Source: Kiritimatiellia bacterium (GTDB lineage Bacteria; Verrucomicrobiota; Kiritimatiellia; RFP12; UBA1067). Taken from it: a stretch of DNA of 5,364 bases. The notes beneath the pieces are model-generated. The model was given only the letters and a program-made list of their open reading frames with translations. It ran no database searches and was not told where the DNA came from. The DNA lies in assembly GCA_017412325.1 (NCBI GenBank), contig JAFPYE010000063.1:1-5364 (forward strand), in the 5' to 3' direction. Made by a program: the position numbers and the translations under genes. This document shows positions 1-5,326 of this stretch, piece after piece (within the stretch, counting starts at the first letter, position 1; every line of letters starts with the position of its first letter).

Positions 1-873
1 ATCGACCTGTCGCCGACCAACCTCGTCGTCGTGGCGGAGATCGACGGCGACGTCGTGCTGCGCGAGGGCTATCGCGTCGCGGTCTGCAACCTGTCGATGC
101 TCGGCGGCAACTACCTGCTGCTGGAGGAGGGCGAGGGCGCGGCGCTCCCGCTCACGGAGACGCTGTTCACGGGCGAGAAGCCGTCGAACTGGATGCAGGA
201 CGTCTCGCAGATCGCCCGGAACCTGAACGAGTTCACGTCGGGCGGCGAGCTGAAGGCCATCGTCACCAACATCGAGGCGGCGAGCGCCAAGGTGCTGGCG
301 GTCGTCGAGCGCGTGGAGCGCGGCGAGGGCACCCTCGGCAAGCTGCTGGTCGAGGAGGCGGTCTACGACGACCTCAAGTCGACCGTCGCCGACGCGAGCG
401 CCGCCGCGCACAACGTCAACGTCATCGCCGAGCGCGTGGAGCGCGGCGAAGGGACGGTCGGCAAGCTCCTGTCGAGCGACGACACCGTCTACAACGACTT
501 GCAGCGGACGCTCGCCAACGCGAGCGAGCTGTCGGAGCGGCTGAAGAACGGCGAAGGGCTCGTCGGCCGGCTCCTGAAGGACGACGACCCGCTCTACGGC
601 GAGATCGAGGCGGCGATCGCCAGCTTCAAGGCGGCGTGCGATTCGCTGGACGCGAAGGCGACGATTGAAAGCGCCAACCGGCTTCTGGACAACCTCAACG
701 CGACGGCCGAGAAGCTGAAGAACGGCGAGGGGACGGTCGGTAAGCTCATCAACGACGACGAGCTCTACAACGAGATCAACGGGCTCGCGAAGGACGTCCG
801 CCAGGTGCTCGACAACTTCCGCGACACGACGCCGATCTCCACCTTCGGTTCGCTCATCATGGGCGGCCTGTAA
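1..873 (+). CDS. MlaD/MCE-family lipid transport protein, 5'-truncated
   Basis: The reading frame is open to base 1, so the N-terminus (normally a membrane anchor plus the first half of the MCE domain) lies outside the window. The first ~46 visible residues fit the end of an MCE domain: V-A-E-I-D-G-D-V-V-L-R-E-G followed by S-M-L-G-G-N-Y-L-L-L-E-E-G. The rest is helical and carries four copies of a G-E-G-x-x-G-[KR]-L motif (GEG at 322, 445, 550 and 724), each followed by acidic residues and Y-x-x-L/I. The C-terminus, D-N-F-R-D-T-T-P-I-S-T-F-G-S-L, is the usual ending of this family. MCE proteins are substrate-binding parts of Mla-type ABC transporters that move lipids between membranes; the permease and ATPase genes would be expected upstream. 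A GTG at 31 falls inside the domain and is not the true start. The stop is TAA, 24 bp before the kinase gene, which suggests co-transcription. Family assignment is confident; the substrate is unknown. Confidence 0.88.
   Translation: MDLSPTNLVVVAEIDGDVVLREGYRVAVCNLSMLGGNYLLLEEGEGAALPLTETLFTGEKPSNWMQDVSQIARNLNEFTSGGELKAIVTNIEAASAKVLAVVERVERGEGTLGKLLVEEAVYDDLKSTVADASAAAHNVNVIAERVERGEGTVGKLLSSDDTVYNDLQRTLANASELSERLKNGEGLVGRLLKDDDPLYGEIEAAIASFKAACDSLDAKATIESANRLLDNLNATAEKLKNGEGTVGKLINDDELYNEINGLAKDVRQVLDNFRDTTPISTFGSLIMGGL
322..780 (+). repeat. Four G-E-G-x-x-G-K-L protein repeats in the MCE gene
   Basis: The core G-E-G-T-L-G-K-L-L recurs as G-E-G-T-V-G-K-L-L, G-E-G-L-V-G-R-L-L and G-E-G-T-V-G-K-L-I, starting at 322, 445, 550 and 724. 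Spacing is 41, 35 and 58 codons. Two copies are preceded by V-E-R and two by L-K-N, suggesting two sub-types. Each is followed by an acidic patch and a tyrosine (Y-D-D-L, Y-N-D-L, Y-G-E-I, Y-N-E-I). The repeats are diverged at DNA level, so they are old protein repeats and not a recent tandem duplication. Similar repeats are known in the C-terminal tails of MlaD-like proteins. Confidence 0.8.
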
Positions 874-897
874 GCGCACGGGAAGGGTGGCATCGCC

Positions 898-2439
898 GTG
901 ACGACGGGTTCGTTGCTGACGGCCGGCGGGAGGTTCGGCGATTATCGCGTGATCCGGCGCCTGGGCAAGGGCGGCATGGGCGAGGTGTACCTCGTGCGCG
1001 ACACCTCGGGTAACGACCTGGCCGTCAAGGTCATGTCGGCGGCGGCGGACAACCACGAGGCGCGTCGGCGTTTTGCGCGCGAGGCGGCGGCCGCAATGGA
1101 GATCCGCCATCCCAACCTGGTGGCGGTCTACGACGTGGGCGAGGACCCGGAGACGCACTTGTGCTACATCAGCATGGAATACGTCTCCGGCGGCAACGTC
1201 TCCGAGCGGCTGGCGAAGAACGGCCGGTTCACGATCCGCGAGGCGGTGGCGGTTGCGGCGTATGTCGCCGATGCGCTGGAGGCGGCGCATCGCAAGGGCG
1301 TGATGCACCGCGACCTCAAGCCCGAGAACATCATGTTCGACGGCGCGGGGCGGCCGCGGCTCGCCGATCTGGGCATCGCCAAGGTCCTGCGCGGCAAGAC
1401 GACCAGCACGATCACCGAAACGGGGATGATGATAGGCACGCCCGCCTACATGTCGCCGGAGCAGATGGTCGATTCGCGCAGTGTCGATGCGCGCAGCGAC
1501 GTCTATTCGCTCGGCATCGTCCTCTTCCAGATGCTGACGGGGAAGCGGCCGAACGCGAAAGCGACGGTGGTGGAGATGCTGTCCAAGGCGATCAAGGGCG
1601 AAGCCATCCCCGACGTGCGGACGGAGCGCGACGATGTGCCCGATGCGTTGGCGAAGCTGATTGCGCGGATGTGTGCGCCGAAGAAGGAGGCGCGTCCGTC
1701 GGCGGCGGAGGTCGCGGGCGCGCTGCGGGAATTCGCGAAAGGCGGACGCACCGCCAACCGGCGGCTGTCGCTGCGGTTGTGGCTCCGGTTGAAGCGGTGG
1801 ATGCGGCCGGTCGAACGGCAGGCGGCTGTCGCCGGGCTGTGGCTGGTGAGTCTGGCGCTGTGCTTCGCCGTCGGCTACCGAATCGCGCGGGCCACCCGTC
1901 CGGCGGCGACGGTGGTGGAGCGGAAGGAGATCGTGACCAATTTCGTCGACCGCGTCCGGATTGTGGACAGCGTTGTCGAGAAGGTTCGGGTCGTGACCAA
2001 TTTCGTCGAACGTCCCATAGCCGCGCCGGAGCTCTTGCTGCCGGACGCGGTGCCGGCCGCCAGGAACGAGGAGGCCGCCGTGTCGCCGTCGCGCACGTTC
2101 GCGCTGGAAGACGTTCCCTTCAAGTTCTACAACGACCTGCGGGCCTGCGCCCGTTCCAAGAAGATGCGGTCGCTGCCGTCTTCCGCGCGCGGCTGTCTGG
2201 TGTTTGGCGTGCTGGAGGTGGCGAGCGGCAAGCCGACGGAGGTGACGACAGAAGTGACGGTCAAGCGAAAGGGGACCTTTACGGGGTTTGTGCCCGGCGA
2301 CCGGCCCTTCGTGACGTTCCAATCGTCGCGTTCGGGCGAGGTGCGGATCGAGGTGCCGGAGGCGGATGCGCCGTGGAACGGCAAACTGGCGGTCGATCTC
2401 GGTACGGTCGTGTTGGAATCGTGCGACGTGGACGAGTGA
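898..2439 (+). CDS. Membrane-anchored Hanks-type Ser/Thr protein kinase (PknB-like) with extracytoplasmic C-terminal domain
   Basis: This 513-residue protein has a complete N-terminal kinase domain (about 14-280): glycine loop G23-K-G-G-M-G-E-V, ATP lysine K44 in L-A-V-K-V, helix-C E62, catalytic loop H137-R-D-L-K-P-E-N, metal motif D157-L-G in place of the usual DFG, activation-segment end G-T-P-A-Y-M-S-P-E188, D201-V-Y-S-L-G and R266. The activation loop is rich in Thr (168-175), so autophosphorylation is plausible. A basic juxtamembrane stretch (about 285-308) precedes one hydrophobic segment (about 309-329). The outer part starts with a Val-rich linker holding two V-T-N-F-V copies and ends in a probable beta-rich domain (about 398-513) whose V-D-L-G-T-V-V-L ending recalls carboxypeptidase-regulatory-like folds; that fold is a guess. 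The GTG start at 898 is favoured by GGGAAGGGTGG at 880-890 and by the closeness of the glycine loop. It follows the MCE gene by 24 bp and precedes the flavoprotein by 27 bp. All catalytic residues are present, so it is probably active; the target is unknown. Confidence 0.93.
   Translation: MTTGSLLTAGGRFGDYRVIRRLGKGGMGEVYLVRDTSGNDLAVKVMSAAADNHEARRRFAREAAAAMEIRHPNLVAVYDVGEDPETHLCYISMEYVSGGNVSERLAKNGRFTIREAVAVAAYVADALEAAHRKGVMHRDLKPENIMFDGAGRPRLADLGIAKVLRGKTTSTITETGMMIGTPAYMSPEQMVDSRSVDARSDVYSLGIVLFQMLTGKRPNAKATVVEMLSKAIKGEAIPDVRTERDDVPDALAKLIARMCAPKKEARPSAAEVAGALREFAKGGRTANRRLSLRLWLRLKRWMRPVERQAAVAGLWLVSLALCFAVGYRIARATRPAATVVERKEIVTNFVDRVRIVDSVVEKVRVVTNFVERPIAAPELLLPDAVPAARNEEAAVSPSRTFALEDVPFKFYNDLRACARSKKMRSLPSSARGCLVFGVLEVASGKPTEVTTEVTVKRKGTFTGFVPGDRPFVTFQSSRSGEVRIEVPEADAPWNGKLAVDLGTVVLESCDVDE
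1931..2009 (+). repeat. 19-bp exact direct repeat in the kinase linker
   Basis: TCGTGACCAATTTCGTCGA occurs at 1931-1949 and again at 1991-2009, a 60-bp period in frame. It encodes the repeated V-T-N-F-V-[DE]-R motif just outside the membrane. The neighbouring residues R-V-R-I-V-D-S-V-V-E-K-V form an alternating Val/charged linker. Nucleotide identity across the repeat suggests recent duplication or gene conversion within the linker. Confidence 0.8.
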
Positions 2440-2466
2440 CGGCGGGCGCGGCAGGGGACGGGAAAG

Positions 2467-3582
2467 ATGGAAACGAATCTCAAACATCGGCCGGTCAGGC
2501 TGGCGATTGTCGGCGGGGGCGCGGCGGGGCTGTTCGCGGCCGCCGTCGCGGCCGAGCGAAAGATTCCCTGCGTCATTCTCGAACGCAAGGCGCGGCTCGG
2601 CTCCAAGGTGCTGATGACGGCGAACGGGCGCTGCAACTTCACGAAGGACATCTCGCCCGAGGCGTTCATCCGCGACCTGGCGGCGGGCGGCGAGCGCGGC
2701 GATTTTGCCGCGGCTGCCATTCGCGAGCTGCCGCCGCAGAAGATCATCCAGGGCTTCCGGTCGCTCGGCGTCGCGGTGAAGCGCATGCCCGACGGGCGGA
2801 TGTTCCCCGCCGACGGCAAGGCGGCGACGATCGTCCACGCGTTTGGCGACCTGCTGCGCGACAGCGAAGTGCCGATCGTCACCAACGCGCCCGTCACCGG
2901 CCTTCAGCCGCAGAAGAACGGCTTTATCGTCGCGACGAAAAACTTTACGCTGTGGGCGGAAAACGTGCTCGTGGCGACGGGCGGCGTCAGCTATCCGAAA
3001 CTCGGCAGCGTCGGCGACGGGCAGGACTTCGCGCGCGCGCTCGGCCATCGCGTCGTTCCGTATCGCGCGGGGCTGATCGGCGTCGAGACGGCGGATCCGC
3101 GCGTGACGCGGCGGGCCGGGCAGCGGTTCGAGAACGGGCGCGCGCGTGTGTTCGACGGCGACGGGCGGCTCCTCTTCGACTACGCGGGCGAGGTGGATTG
3201 CGAAACGTTTGGGCTGTCGGGCGCGGCGGTCTACAACGCCGAGCGGTGGATGGAGCATTGGAGGAGGAGCGGTGGGGCTGAACGCCGTTCAGCCATCTCC
3301 ACTGCCGCGCTTCGCCGGGAGGTTGAATTTGCGAATGAGCGGGTGACGGTTGAAAATCCCGTGCCGCGTCCGCTGAAGGAGGCGATTGTCACCATCGGCG
3401 GCGTTTCGACGGAGGATGTCGATCCCGCGACGATGGAATCGCGCCGCGTGCCGGGGCTCTATTTTGCGGGCGAGGTGCTGGATATCGACGGGCCGACGGG
3501 TGGCTACAACCTGACGCTCGCGTTCGCCACCGCGCGCAGGGCCGTCGTTTCCATCGCTTCAGCTCGTCGGCGCGAGGTCTGA
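2467..3582 (+). CDS. BaiN/HI0933-family (YhiN-like) FAD-dependent oxidoreductase
   Basis: This 371-residue flavoprotein begins with a Rossmann FAD site, A-I-V-G-G-G-A-A-G (13-21), with E39 at the end of the second strand as expected for binding the FAD ribose. The family signature T-A-N-G-R-C-N-F-T follows at 51-59, then V-A-T-G-G-V (169-174). The C-terminal FAD signature reads T-I-G-G-V (309-313), G-L-Y-F-A-G-E-V-L-D-I-D-G (330-342) and T-G-G-Y-N (344-348). Family members are usually about 400-420 residues. Here only about 50 residues separate F-G-L-S-G (248-252) from I-V-T-I-G-G-V, where relatives have roughly twice that, so a helical part of the inserted domain seems missing. The Arg-rich stretch 261-285 has unusual codons (AGG AGG, GGT GGG GCT). 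The ATG at 2467 follows purine-rich AGGGGACGGGAAAG and a 27-bp gap from the kinase. The family includes BaiN of bile-acid metabolism, but most members have no defined substrate, and none can be assigned here. Confidence 0.92.
   Translation: METNLKHRPVRLAIVGGGAAGLFAAAVAAERKIPCVILERKARLGSKVLMTANGRCNFTKDISPEAFIRDLAAGGERGDFAAAAIRELPPQKIIQGFRSLGVAVKRMPDGRMFPADGKAATIVHAFGDLLRDSEVPIVTNAPVTGLQPQKNGFIVATKNFTLWAENVLVATGGVSYPKLGSVGDGQDFARALGHRVVPYRAGLIGVETADPRVTRRAGQRFENGRARVFDGDGRLLFDYAGEVDCETFGLSGAAVYNAERWMEHWRRSGGAERRSAISTAALRREVEFANERVTVENPVPRPLKEAIVTIGGVSTEDVDPATMESRRVPGLYFAGEVLDIDGPTGGYNLTLAFATARRAVVSIASARRREV
3276..3294. repeat. Perfect 9-bp-arm palindrome inside the flavoprotein gene
   Basis: GGCTGAACG (3276-3284), a single C, and CGTTCAGCC (3286-3294) form a perfect inverted repeat. 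An outer GGAG (3266-3269) can also pair with CTCC (3297-3300) across an internal loop. A 9-bp direct repeat, GAGCGGTGG, occurs just upstream at 3241-3249 and 3267-3275. All of this lies in the segment where the protein departs from its family. It could be a small REP-like insertion or the scar of a deletion. Confidence 0.7.
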
Positions 3583-3594
3583 ACCTTGATTTAT

Positions 3595-3641
3595 TTACGC
3601 ATTTTGTAAAACAGCCGACATTTGTTTTACAATATGCGTAA
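3595..3641. promoter_or_regulatory. 18-bp inverted repeat, candidate activator site upstream of gdhA
   Basis: The left arm TTACGCATTTTGTAAAAC (3595-3612) and right arm GTTTTACAATATGCGTAA (3624-3641) are reverse complements with one mismatch, around an 11-base spacer. The centre is about 100 bp upstream of the predicted sigma-54 transcription start, a usual distance for an enhancer-binding protein. It does not match the NtrC consensus (TGCACC..GGTGCA). Each arm also holds a smaller dyad, TTTT-GT-AAAA on the left and TTTT-AC-AATA on the right, with centres 23 bp apart, about two helical turns. A role as terminator of the upstream gene is less likely because the stem is AT-rich and no T-run follows on either strand. 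The symmetry is seen directly; the regulatory role is inferred. Confidence 0.65.
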
Positions 3642-3691
3642 TTCTGTGCTCAATAAGTTCCAAAAATCGCTTAAAACAAGAGTTTTTGATA

Positions 3692-3708
3692 TTGGCACGT
3701 GGATTGCT
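3692..3708 (+). promoter_or_regulatory. Sigma-54 (RpoN) -24/-12 promoter of gdhA
   Basis: TTGGCACG (3692-3699), four bases, then TTGCT (3704-3708) matches the sigma-54 consensus TGGCACG-N4-TTGCW exactly. The invariant GG (3694-3695) and GC (3706-3707) are separated by the required 10 bases. The predicted start of transcription is near 3719, giving an untranslated leader of about 37 bases. No comparable -35/-10 promoter is obvious in this intergenic region. Sigma-54 promoters need an ATP-dependent activator, normally bound upstream. Confidence 0.88.
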
Positions 3709-3755
3709 TAGGGTGTGTCACATTTTGAAATGAACCCCAAAAGGTAAAGAAAGAA

Positions 3756-5123
3756 ATGAACAAATACGTTGAACGCGTCCTGAAGGACGTGAAAGCCAAG
3801 AACGCGAACGAGCCGGAGTTCCTCCAGGCGGTGGACGAAGTGCTGACGACACTCGATCCTGTCATCAAGGCGAATCCGCAGTATGAGGCGAACGCCATCC
3901 TCGAGCGCATGGTCGAGCCGGAGCGCGTGATCATGTTCCGCGTCCCGTGGGTGGACGACAAGGGCATCGTGCGCGTGAATCGCGGCTACCGCATCCAGAT
4001 GAACAGCGCGATCGGCCCGTACAAGGGCGGCCTGCGCTTCGATCCGTCGGTCAACCTGTCGGTCCTCAAGTTCCTCGCGTTCGAGCAGGTCTTCAAGAAC
4101 TCGCTCACGACGCTCCCGATGGGCGGCGGCAAGGGCGGCAGCGACTTCAACCCGAAGCAGTCGCCGCACACCCCCGGCAAGCGCTGCAGCGACGCGGAAG
4201 TGATGCGCTTCTGCCAGAGCTTCATGACGGAACTCTACCGCCACATCGGCGCGGATACCGACGTGCCGGCGGGCGATATGAACGTGGGCGGCCGCGAAAT
4301 CGGCTACATGTTCGGCCAGTACAAGCGCCTCGCGAACGAGTGGACGGGCGTCCTGACGGGCAAGGGGCTTAGCTTCGGCGGCTCGCTCATCCGTCCCGAG
4401 GCGACGGGCTACGGCGACGTCTACTTCGCGGAGAACATGCTCGCCAAGCGCGGCGAGACGTTCGAGGGCAAGACGTGCGTCATTTCGGGCGCGGGCAACG
4501 TCGCGAGCTATGCGGCGGAGAAGCTCATCCAGCTCGGCGCGAAGGTCGTCACCTTCTCCGACCGCTCGGGCGCGATCTACGTCCCCGGCGGCATGACCCA
4601 GGAGCAGGTGCAGGAAGTCATGCAGCTCAAGAACGTCAAGCGCGGCGAGCTGAGCGAGCTCAAGTGGAAGGGCGCGAAGTTCGTCAAGGGCGTCAACAGC
4701 TGGCAGCTCGCGGACAAGGTCGACGCGGCGTTCCCGTGCGCGCGCCAGAACGAGCTGAACGGCAAGGACGCGGACTACCTCCTCAAGCACGGCTGCACGC
4801 TCGTCGGCGAAGGCGCGAACATGCCCTCGACCCCGGACGCGATCGCGGCGTTCGTCAAGGCGAAGATCATGTACTCGCCGGGCAAGGCGTCGAACGCGGG
4901 CGGCGTGGCGACCTCGGGCCTCGAGATGTCGCAGAACTCGGAGCGCCTGAGCTGGACGCGCGAGGAAGTCGACGCGAAGCTCAAGGGCATCATGAAGGCC
5001 ATTCACGACAACGCCTGGGAAGCCGCGGCGAAGTACGGCAAGAAGGGCAACTACGTCGTGGGCGCGAACATCGCGGGCTTCACCAAGGTGGCCGACGCGA
5101 TGGTGGCGCAGGGCGTGTGCTAA
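3756..5123 (+). CDS. gdhA: NADP-type glutamate dehydrogenase
   Basis: This 455-residue enzyme interconverts 2-oxoglutarate plus ammonium and glutamate in the cytoplasm and is a main route of ammonium assimilation. It matches the hexameric bacterial family (about 450 residues) throughout. Substrate-binding and catalytic residues are visible: K90 in P-Y-K-G-G, K114 in F-K-N, K126 in P-M-G-G-G-K-G-G, and D174 in T-D-V-P-A-G-D. The coenzyme domain has G-A-G-N-V-A (245-250) and F-S-D-R-S-G (267-272), the latter closer to NADP- than NAD-specific members. A-R-Q-N-E-L (329-334) and G-E-G-A-N-M-P (351-357) are also typical. An odd feature is an extra stretch of about 8 residues, Q-S-P-H-T-P plus R-C, around 135-144, just after the catalytic lysine, where relatives have a short D-P-K-G-K-S-D turn. 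The ATG at 3756 follows AAGG (3741-3744) at a fairly long distance. Strong bias toward C-ending codons suggests high expression. It has its own sigma-54 promoter and terminator, so it is probably monocistronic. Confidence 0.97.
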   Translation: MNKYVERVLKDVKAKNANEPEFLQAVDEVLTTLDPVIKANPQYEANAILERMVEPERVIMFRVPWVDDKGIVRVNRGYRIQMNSAIGPYKGGLRFDPSVNLSVLKFLAFEQVFKNSLTTLPMGGGKGGSDFNPKQSPHTPGKRCSDAEVMRFCQSFMTELYRHIGADTDVPAGDMNVGGREIGYMFGQYKRLANEWTGVLTGKGLSFGGSLIRPEATGYGDVYFAENMLAKRGETFEGKTCVISGAGNVASYAAEKLIQLGAKVVTFSDRSGAIYVPGGMTQEQVQEVMQLKNVKRGELSELKWKGAKFVKGVNSWQLADKVDAAFPCARQNELNGKDADYLLKHGCTLVGEGANMPSTPDAIAAFVKAKIMYSPGKASNAGGVATSGLEMSQNSERLSWTREEVDAKLKGIMKAIHDNAWEAAAKYGKKGNYVVGANIAGFTKVADAMVAQGVC

Positions 5124-5124
5124 C

Positions 5125-5140
5125 CGTCACGCGCGTGACG
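5125..5140. repeat. Perfect 16-bp palindrome after gdhA
   Basis: CGTCACGCGCGTGACG is fully self-complementary and starts two bases after the gdhA stop codon. With no loop it forms a poor RNA hairpin but a good dimeric-protein site. It could also act as a 3' mRNA-end structure ahead of the terminator. The function is unknown. Confidence 0.6.
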
Positions 5141-5147
5141 CAGAACG

Positions 5148-5179
5148 AAAGGGCGCGGCAGTTTTGCCGCGCCTTTTTT
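5148..5179 (+). terminator. Rho-independent terminator of gdhA
   Basis: GGCGCGGCA (5152-5160) pairs perfectly with TGCCGCGCC (5165-5173) around a GTTT loop. It is followed by six T's (5174-5179), and the upstream AAA can extend the stem into the T-run. This is a strong intrinsic terminator 24 bp after the stop codon. It separates gdhA from the rRNA unit downstream. Confidence 0.95.
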
Positions 5180-5183
5180 GTCG

Positions 5184-5237
5184 CTGAAAATTTTTGAAAA
5201 TACCCCCTTGCGGGGAGCGCGGAGGATTTGATATACT
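5184..5237 (+). promoter_or_regulatory. rRNA-type promoter: UP-like element, -35 and extended -10
   Basis: An A/T block containing GAAAATTTTTGAAAATA (about 5186-5202) lies directly upstream of a weak -35, TTGCGG (5208-5213), as UP elements do at strong rRNA promoters. After an 18-base spacer comes TATACT (5232-5237), preceded by TG-A to give an extended -10. Transcription should start near 5244. The placement just after a terminator and about 85 bp ahead of a 23S-like sequence supports a dedicated rRNA promoter. A second possible -35, TTGACA at 5273, has no good -10 at proper spacing. Confidence 0.78.
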
Positions 5238-5248
5238 ATCCGCTCGTT

Positions 5249-5279
5249 GCCCTGAAAGGGGCGCGTCGATCCTTGACAA
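5249..5279 (+). promoter_or_regulatory. rRNA leader with small hairpin and boxA-like antitermination site
   Basis: GCCC (5249-5252) can pair with GGGC (5259-5262) around a short loop. It is followed by CGATCCTTGACAA (5267-5279), which agrees with the boxA sequence TGCTCTTTAACAA at 9 of 13 bases. The hairpin-then-boxA order is that of boxB-boxA in rRNA leaders, where NusB/NusE bind to prevent early termination. The match is partial and the role is inferred from position. Confidence 0.5.
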
Positions 5280-5326
5280 CCGGCAGATGGAAGACAAAGA
5301 GAATTACAACGTAACGAGATTAGTGA

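Noticed and set aside
2127..2897. A 256-codon minus-strand frame spanning the kinase-flavoprotein junction
   Set aside because: It lies opposite two genes with clear motifs, is Ser/Arg/Pro-rich, and has no family features.
1161..3281. A 706-codon + strand frame crossing the kinase and flavoprotein genes
   Set aside because: The translation is low-complexity Arg/Gly/Ala-rich and overlaps two well-supported genes in another frame. It reflects GC-rich codon structure.
3679..3691. Possible IHF site (TTGATA core) near the sigma-54 promoter
   Set aside because: Only the TTGATW half matches well and the YAA half is poor. It abuts the -24 element, whereas an IHF site would be expected further upstream.
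3730..3747. A five-codon upstream frame (M-N-P-K-R) in the gdhA leader
   Set aside because: It lies about 11 bases after the predicted transcript start, with no ribosome-binding site and no regulatory codon run. It is most likely chance.
3708..5006. A 432-codon open frame on the minus strand opposite gdhA
   Set aside because: It is a shadow of the strong codon bias of gdhA. Its translation is dominated by Arg, Ala, Leu, Val and His with no recognisable motif, and the + strand gene is certain.
5273..5278. Perfect -35 hexamer TTGACA in the rRNA leader
   Set aside because: No acceptable -10 lies 16-19 bases downstream. The sequence fits better as part of the boxA-like site.
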